This document shows, one piece after another, positions 58,240 through 64,000 of a stretch of 64,000 nucleotides of DNA. Origin of the DNA: Chlamydomonas reinhardtii (taxonomy: Eukaryota > Chlorophyta > Chlorophyceae > Chlamydomonadales > Chlamydomonadaceae); NCBI RefSeq assembly GCF_000002595.2, contig NC_057017.1, forward strand, positions 1,340,477 to 1,404,476. The letters run 5' to 3'. Made by a program: the position numbers and the translations under genes. Positions within the stretch are counted from its first letter, which is position 1; every line of letters starts with the position of its first letter. The notes beneath the pieces were generated by a model. The model saw only the letters and a program-made list of their open reading frames with translations. It was not told the DNA's origin and searched no databases.

Positions 58240-59212
58240 ATGGCCACCACTCTCATGAAGTCAGTCGCTTCCACCTCTGGCGCGGCCTCTGCCCGCCGCA
58301 AGACCGCCGCGCCAGCCGGCGCTCACGCCATCGCCATGCGGTCGATGCTGCCGGTCCGACCTTCGCGGCAGGGCGCCGTGACGCCTCAGGCCTTCTACCT
58401 CAGCCCCTACGCCTGCAAGCCCGCGCGCGTGTACCGCTCCAGCCCCTTCTCACTGGGCATGGGCCGTCTGGCGTCTGAGCTGCTTCGCGAGTCGGTGACT
58501 TGCACCCACGCCGTGGACATCTCCGCGCTGGAGGACCGCTATGTGCTGACGTCCGACTGCCCAGGTGAGAGGCCGGGGTACCGCTGTCAAGGGCACAGAT
58601 TTTGAATTGTGCCTGGGATTGGTTGCTGCTGACTTACTGTGTGTGTCAGTGTGTGTGAGGCAGTGAGGGGGAGAGCTGGCCCTCGAACCTTCCGCGCCAT
58701 CGCGCCGCGTCGCCTCGAACCCTCCCGAACCTTGCTGTTCCCTTTCAGTGACCGGATCACCGACGTGCGAACGCGTTTCCCTTCCCTTCTTTCCCCCACC
58801 CCATTCCTCAGGCATGAGTGAGGAGGACATCAGCGTTGAGATCAGCCCGGAGCGTGTGCTCACCATCGCCGGCGCCCGCAAGGCCAACCCGCTCCACCAA
58901 CAGCCACGCCCCGCAGCCACGCCCAAGCCGGAGCCGCAGGCGGCAGCTGCGGACGGCGATGACGCTGCCTCTGACGACGCGCCCGCTGCCGCGCCCTCAA
59001 ATCCCGAGCGGGCTGTGCGCGTGTCTTACCGCTTCAGCCGCTCGTTCGGCCTGCCTGAGGACGCGGAGGTGGAGGGCGTGAGTGCGTCGCTGGACCGGGG
59101 CGTGCTGACGGTGACGGTGCCGCGGCGTGTGGTGGACAAACCCAAGCCGCGCCGCGTCAGCGTGTCGGCTGCCGCTGGCACAGCCGCGCCGGAGCCGCCC
59201 AGCACCGCCTAG
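58240..59212 (+). CDS. HSP22: Small heat-shock protein, HSP22 type, probably chloroplast (right copy), 241 aa
   Basis: Two exons, 58240-58564 and 58812-59212; exon lengths (325 and 401 bases), intron phase and protein length equal those of the left copy. The same transit-like N-terminus, split alpha-crystallin domain and GVLTVTVPR motif are present. Substitutions cluster in the transit region, around LLRESVTCTHAV, and in the Ala/Pro-rich insert, while the crystallin strands are almost unchanged; this fits purifying selection on the chaperone core or recent gene conversion. The role is as for the left copy: holdase for unfolding plastid proteins during heat. The shared core predicts joint heat induction. 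Confidence 0.9.
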
Positions 59213-59568
59213 TGCTGAGGAGCTGTAGCGTGGGGATTGTTGCCCAGTGCTATGGCCTTAGGTGTCCATGTACAATATGTGCCGTGTCGGCGTGTACCAT
59301 ATTGGTTTCCTGGATTGTCTCCGCAGTTGCGAGATGCACATGCGCTGGGAGGCAGCGAGCGCGATGTTGTTGCAGTATATAAAGCACGTACGGTACTTCG
59401 TGTGTTTGGGTTGTGGTGTTGCGAAGGGGAATGCTTAACAACCTAACACAGCACAACCGCATGCTGTGCAAGGAGTGGCTTTTGTTTAATGTGGCAAAGG
59501 TGTCTGCGACATGATGCCGCAGCGCCTACATGGGTACAGCTGGCCCTTACTTGCATCACGGCCATACC

Positions 59569-59573
59569 TGTAA
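59569..59573 (+). terminator. TGTAA polyadenylation signal of the right HSP22 gene
   Basis: First TGTAA after the right HSP22 stop codon, about 355 bases downstream. Confidence 0.55.
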
Positions 59574-59794
59574 CACAACGTGTTGCCAACAGTCGACTCC
59601 GCCGCTGCGCATGTCCCTTTCCACCCGTAGTCTCCAAGTGCTTCAGCTCTCCTCAGCAAGTAAACACACGGACATATGCTCACATACCACTGACACATAT
59701 GGCACAGCAAATCGCGTTCTCTTGCGCCGCCACCGCATTCCACGTCACGCCATACACAGTTCACTGATCGACACCTGCGGCCCAACTGCAAACC

Positions 59795-59809
59795 TTACAC
59801 ACCCTTACA
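59795..59809 (-). terminator. Paired TGTAA signals of the RSP14-like gene
   Basis: Two TTACA motifs ten bases apart on the plus strand, about 90 bases past the stop codon on the gene's strand. They leave about 220 bases to the convergent HSP22 signal. Confidence 0.5.
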
Positions 59810-59894
59810 AACACAGCAAGTGCTTTCCAAAGCCCGCATGTGCACCGCTTCCATACTGTTTCATACTGCGTGTCCTCCCCCTGCTGCTGTCGCG

Positions 59895-61606
59895 CTACTC
59901 CTCATTGATGGGCGGCGCCCCCGGAAGCACCTCGTAAGGTAGGTGCTTGAAGCGGCACTGCCGTATCGCCTGCGCCGCTGCGCGCTTGACGACCTCTACA
60001 GTGGCCGTCTCGAAGATATGCTGCAGCTTGGGGCCCTGTGCGCCGGGAAGGGGCAGAGAGCGCAGGGCCAGAGTGAAGGCGCGCCAGCACGGAGTGCCGG
60101 TAAGCATTGCACTGCGCCCCGCACAATGCTTGGATTGCTCATGTCCGACACCCACGCGACCAACCACGCCCGCACACCCACCGCACAGACGCCTGGCCCA
60201 CCCAGTCTACCACCACGCCCACTCCCATTCCCGCTGCCAACGCTCACACCCCACTCCCAGCCCCCACTCCCAGCCCCCAACCCCAACCCCAACCCCATCC
60301 CCAACCCCAAAGACCACATGTGCAAGGCTGCTTCGCCTACCAATCCATCAGCTGCTCACCGCGCCGCTCGCCACCAGGATCGCCCTCGCCTCGGGCGCCT
60401 CCGCCACATTGGACACGGCTGTCATGGCGTTGATGCACAGCTGCTCGTGGCAGGGGTCCAGGACTGACACCAATCCCGCCAGGCCGCCGGGCGACTCGAG
60501 GGCCGCATACTTGCCCTCCCGCCGGATGGTGATCGCGCCAAGGGCAGCCACGGCGGAGGTGGCGAAGGGCACGGGCACACTGGGGCTCGCGGCCAGCAGC
60601 AGTAACGGCACCGCTCCCACCTGTGATCGGGGATTCAGATTGCGTGTGGCGGTGGAAGAGGCTGTGCGCGCCCAAGCGGCTGCTGGCAGGCAGCAAGATG
60701 CCTTTGCGAGTGAAGCAGCAGTGCCGCCCAACGCACGCGAGCTACGCAGCTGCCGCCAGTGCCGAACACCGGCCACATCATCCAATACCAACCAAACACC
60801 GCGCACCTGCACTGCCTGTATCTTGGCGTCCTCGCGGGTCGCCAGCGCGCCCAGCAGCTCCGCCGCCGCGTGCCGTACAGGCATGGGTAGCTCGGGCTTG
60901 AGCAAGCCTACGCCAAGCGCACGCCACGAGTGGGATTGACGACAAAATGAGTTTGTTGTATCAGACATGGTCCCGATGGTTGCGTGACAATTGCCGATTG
61001 CACATGAGTCCACACGCACCTGCAAGGTGCGGGATGGCCTGCGCCACATCCACCAGCTGGGACAGGATGCCGGCATTGTGGCGAGCCTGCACGCGTCGGT
61101 GCGTCCGTGTGAGTTGACGCAACAGGGTCAAGCGACACCCGGCTGCTGGAGATCAAGCGGGCGGGCAATGCAAGCCAGGGCGCAAGCGGGTCGTGGCCGA
61201 TATGGGGTGCCGTGGTGCTAGAGGTGCTTACCTGTGTGCACGTGAATAGGAGCACCAGCCCCTGCTGAGCTCGCCCCGCGGCGCCGCCCTGCGCCTCCAG
61301 CAGTGCCAGCTCCATCAACCGCGGCAGCACAGCGCCGCTGCCACACGCCTCCAACGCGCGGCGGGTGGAGTCGAAGCGCGCCGCCTCAATGAGCGCCCCA
61401 TAGGCCTCATCACGCACACCCTGCAAGCAGATAGCATTTCGTACTACAATTACAGTGCCCCATGAAGCATGGCCATACGCATGCGTTTGTTGACGCACCC
61501 GCGCCCGCACCCGCACCCGCACCCGCACCCGCACCCGCACCCGCACCTGCGCCCGCGCCCGCACCGGCACCCGCACCCGCACCCGCACCCGCACCCGCAC
61601 GCGCAC

Positions 61607-61637
<31 letters not shown>

Positions 61638-62773
61638 TACGCCCGCACCCACACCCGCTCCCGCACCCGCACCGGCACCCGCATTCGCACCCGCACCCGC
61701 ACCCGCACCCGCACCCGCACCCGCACCCGCACCCGCACCCGCACCCGCACCCGCATCCGCACCGGCACCGGCACCCGCACCGGCACCCGTCCGTCCTTCT
61801 CTCTTGTCACCACGTTCTCGTCCCCCACTCGCATCGGGAAGCTATGGCTCCTGTGCTCGACCACCTGTCCACCCACCTCGCTTGGGTCCTCCAGCGCCGC
61901 CGCCAGCGCATCCAGCCCACTGTGCTGCGCCAGGTCTCTCGCGCCCACCTATGCATTGCCAGTTTGCCATAATCACCGGGTCAGAAGGAAAGTGGGGAGC
62001 TTCAGGCCGCGTCCGTTCCATGTAGGCTACATGGCCGTTGCGTTAGCGGCGGCAGCACAGTCCGCGTGCGGTGCAGCTACTAGCGGTTCTTATTATAGTT
62101 TTCCCTTCGAGGCCCCTCCATCACGCCCACCTCCTTGGCCGCCAGGAGTTTGAGTGTGCCGGCTGCATAATACCGAGTCTCATCATCTGTTTGGTCCTGC
62201 AATGCACATGCAGAAATAGCCGAGCTGTCAAAAGATGCGGGGCACAAAGGAAAAGGGTGACTGGGAGATGTCAGACCGCAACCACTGCGTCCAGCCCGCG
62301 ATACGTGTACCACATACACGCAGCCCGCCCGGGCTCACCTGCAGTAATGCCACGATTGCCGGCGTGGCACCCGCCGCCACGCATTGTACGTGGTTGACTG
62401 GTGATGACAGCAGCTCGCGGGCCGCTAGCAACGACTTTTTCCGCACCACGGCGTTATCACACGTGAGCTCCCGCACCTACACAGCCAGTGATGAAGCACA
62501 GCGCCGTGCTAGGTTGTCAGCGATAGTGGCTAGACCCGCACGCATAAAATTAGGCTTGTGCGTGGCAAGCAGTTGCGGATGGCTGAGTCACTATGCAAGG
62601 ATTGCGCCTGATGGCAGGGCCGGCATTCACCGTGCGGGACTCACCAGCTTGGGGAAAGCAACCTTCTCAAACCCGCGTGTCACAGCCGTCTCCGGCAGGG
62701 CTTTGGGGTTGGGCTTTGCCTCGAAAGCCTGTATGTGTCTAAGATTTGCTTGGATGCGAGCCTGGCTGTCCAT
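59895..62773 (-). CDS. RSP14: Radial spoke protein 14-like ARM-repeat protein, 387 aa
   Basis: Nine exons: 62773-62645, 62476 to about 62339, 62196-62131, 61948-61877, 61420-61232, 61086-61020, 60907-60807, 60620-60360, 60035-59895; 388 codons. The protein is a compact ARM solenoid: FEKVAFPKLVRELTCDNAVV, ARELLSSPVNHVQCVAAGAT, DETRYYAAGTLKLLAAKE, and later units such as ARHNAGILSQLVDVAQAI and LPMPVRHAAAELLGALAT. It ends LPYEVLPGAPPINEE. The first repeat pattern and the 41 kDa size match RSP14 (human RSPH14/RTDR1), a component of the axonemal radial spoke. The start chosen is MDSQARIQANL; the frame is open further upstream to 62977 (MIHTRLGD), which is less protein-like. The divergent flagellar-type neighbour supports an axonemal role. 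Confidence 0.75.
60215..60312. repeat. C-rich tandem repeats in the last RSP14 intron
   Basis: CCCCACTCCCAGC units are followed by CCCCAA units, all within the intron between exons ending at 60360 and starting at 60035. Confidence 0.7.
61497..61792. repeat. (CCCGCA)n hexanucleotide array in an RSP14 intron
   Basis: About 300 bases of CCCGCA units with occasional point variants (CCGGCA, CCCGCG). It translates as Pro-Ala or His-Pro repeats in several frames but lies between two RSP14 exons. Confidence 0.9.
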
Positions 62774-63283
62774 GGCTGTGGCGCTGGCACCAAGCACCAG
62801 GCTACCTAGGGCACCGACCGTGCCCCACGGCAAAAAGCGGAGCCTTGGACGCGGCGCCTGTGGGTCGCTGTTTGCTACCTCAGTACTTTGTGACACTTGA
62901 TTGAAATACTTTGTTGGGGTGCTTAACAGCCAGGCGGGTCGGCAAATGAGTGTGTCGCCTAGACGTGTATGGATCAACGATGCACCTGTTGAATTGATAT
63001 AGAATTAGCTTATTATATCTAGTATCTTGTTACAAGGCAGCAAATCGCGTAGGAAACGTCGCCCATGCCGCAACTTAGAGGACCGGACGGTGCTCTCCTA
63101 GCGTATTGTGGACTGCTGACATTACAAAACGTGCGACATAATTTGTATTTCCATCCTTAAATCGAGCTAGCTAATCTGCTACGCCTCAAAGACCTTTGCT
63201 TCCGACTTACAGTACCCACTTAGACGCAGCATTCCTTCTTGCAATTTAACTTGCGTATTACATAGGCTCCAAACAGCGCAGCC
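62774..63283. promoter_or_regulatory. Shared upstream region of the RSP14-like and EF-hand genes
   Basis: About 510 bases between divergent starts. The half nearest the EF-hand gene is strongly AT-rich (around 62985-63035 and 63130-63180). No named motif was assigned. Confidence 0.4.
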
Positions 63284-63838
63284 ATGGCGAGTGCCGCTGC
63301 CCGCGAGCGCTATGCCCGCAAGAATGAGCAGAACGAGCTAGAGCGTGCCTTTAACACGATAGATAGCAAGGGCGACAAGAAAATAGATGCAGAGGAGTTG
63401 ACGGAACTCTTCCTGCGGCTCGGGCACAAACCCAAGCGTGGCGAGGTGGAGGACATGATTTGGGAGGTCGACGAGGACTGCGATGGCTGCATCAGCCTTC
63501 TAGAATTCCAGACGCTATACACTCGTTGCCGCGATGACAAGACCGGCTATGAGCCGCGCGGCCTGTTCAATGTGGTCGAGTTCGTCATGAACGACAAGAA
63601 CAACCAGGGCTTCATCACACTGGAGGAGGCGATGCAAATCATGTACCTGCGCTATGGGCGAGCGGAGCTGGACATGCAGCTGGAGCAGGTGTTCGGCACG
63701 GCAGACCTGAACAGCGGAAAAATCCTCACGCTCACGGAGTTCCTGCACTGCTTGCACACCAACCAAGTGAAGCAGCTGCTCAACCGGGTAACGGCCAAGA
63801 CGTACAAGGCGCCGCCCCCGCCGCAGAAGCGCAAGTGA
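63284..63838 (+). CDS. DC3: Four-EF-hand protein resembling outer dynein arm docking complex subunit DC3, 184 aa
   Basis: A single exon of 184 codons plus stop. Four EF-hand units are visible, with loops at about 27-38 (DSKGDKKIDAEE), 63-74 (DEDCDGCISLLE), 104-115 (DKNNQGFITLEE) and 141-152 (DLNSGKILTLTE). Only loop 2 has all canonical ligands (Asp 1, 3 and 5, Gly 6, Ile 8, Glu 12), and it carries two Cys at loop positions 4 and 7. Size (about 21 kDa) and the Cys-bearing functional loop fit DC3 (ODA14), described as a redox-sensitive calcium binder that helps dock outer dynein arms on doublet microtubules. The assignment is from memory of the family, not alignment; another calmodulin-like flagellar protein is the alternative. 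The C-terminus is basic and Pro-rich (APPPPQKRK). Confidence 0.7.
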   Translation: MASAAARERYARKNEQNELERAFNTIDSKGDKKIDAEELTELFLRLGHKPKRGEVEDMIWEVDEDCDGCISLLEFQTLYTRCRDDKTGYEPRGLFNVVEFVMNDKNNQGFITLEEAMQIMYLRYGRAELDMQLEQVFGTADLNSGKILTLTEFLHCLHTNQVKQLLNRVTAKTYKAPPPPQKRK

Positions 63839-64000
63839 GGTTGTGGTAGTAGGCACAGCAGCGGCACGGCAGTAGCAGGTGCTGGGGTATGGGCACTCGG
63901 CGGCCGCGGCGCGTACATATGGCGTGCGGCGGCTTGGCGGGTGCGCTCTCCGGTTGGCGCCTTTCGCTCCTGAAAATCTTAGGTAGACATGATGCACCAA
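63839..64000. other. Start of the EF-hand gene 3' UTR
   Basis: Non-coding sequence to the right edge; no TGTAA signal is reached. Confidence 0.5.

Larger units (their letters stand above)
56640..59225. repeat. Large inverted repeat (palindrome) containing the HSP22 pair
   Basis: The two genes, their introns, 5' leaders and promoters are mirror copies. Arms reach from the stop codons inward to about 57880 and 57980, leaving a core of only about 100 unmatched bases. For example, the leader block GCCAACCGGTTTTGCGCA at 58156 has its reverse complement at about 57695. Coding differences are a dozen or so residues out of 241. Confidence 0.85.

Noticed and set aside
61462-62025. A 187-codon Pro-Ala repeat frame on the plus strand
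   Set aside because: It is produced by the CCCGCA array inside an RSP14 intron.

Overview
The window is nuclear DNA from a volvocine green alga, close to Chlamydomonas in style. Signs are GC-rich exons full of Ala, Gly and Gln runs, many short phase-coherent GT..AG introns, TGTAA polyadenylation signals, (CA)n/(GT)n and C-rich microsatellites, flagellar axoneme genes, and two genes of the RegA-like (VARL, SAND-domain) family known from Volvox and Chlamydomonas. I could not fix the species. All exon boundaries below were read by eye from splice motifs and reading phase; most gene models close to an exact multiple of three.

Layout, left to right. 1-1118 is a partial copy of an internal segment of the next gene. 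2896-14791 (-) is a giant armadillo-repeat gene. 15127-16566 (+) encodes a small SR splicing factor, divergent from it. 17390-21090 (+) encodes a GUP1/HHAT-like MBOAT acyltransferase in 12 exons. 22801-27717 (+) and 31841-36898 (-) are two VARL/SAND regulators arranged tail to tail around a 4.1 kb gene-poor spacer. 38854-40324 (+) encodes a 200-residue coiled-coil protein I do not recognise. 40.3-45.9 kb is a gene-poor stretch rich in short repeats. 45903-50676 (-) encodes a signal-peptide-peptidase-type intramembrane aspartyl protease with a transit-like N-terminus, head to head with an RCC1-repeat gene at 51010-55063 (+). 56652-59212 holds two nearly identical small heat-shock (HSP22-type) genes forming one large palindrome with heat-shock elements in its core. 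59895-62773 (-) is a radial-spoke RSP14-like ARM gene, head to head with a four-EF-hand gene at 63284-63838 (+) resembling outer-arm docking-complex subunit DC3.

Functional links: RSP14 and the DC3-like protein are both axonemal and share an upstream region. The HSP22 pair shares a heat-responsive core. The VARL pair almost certainly arose from one duplication: intron positions and phases within the domain match, and the SAND exon is about 95% identical in DNA. No tRNA, rRNA, CRISPR array or intact transposon was recognised.
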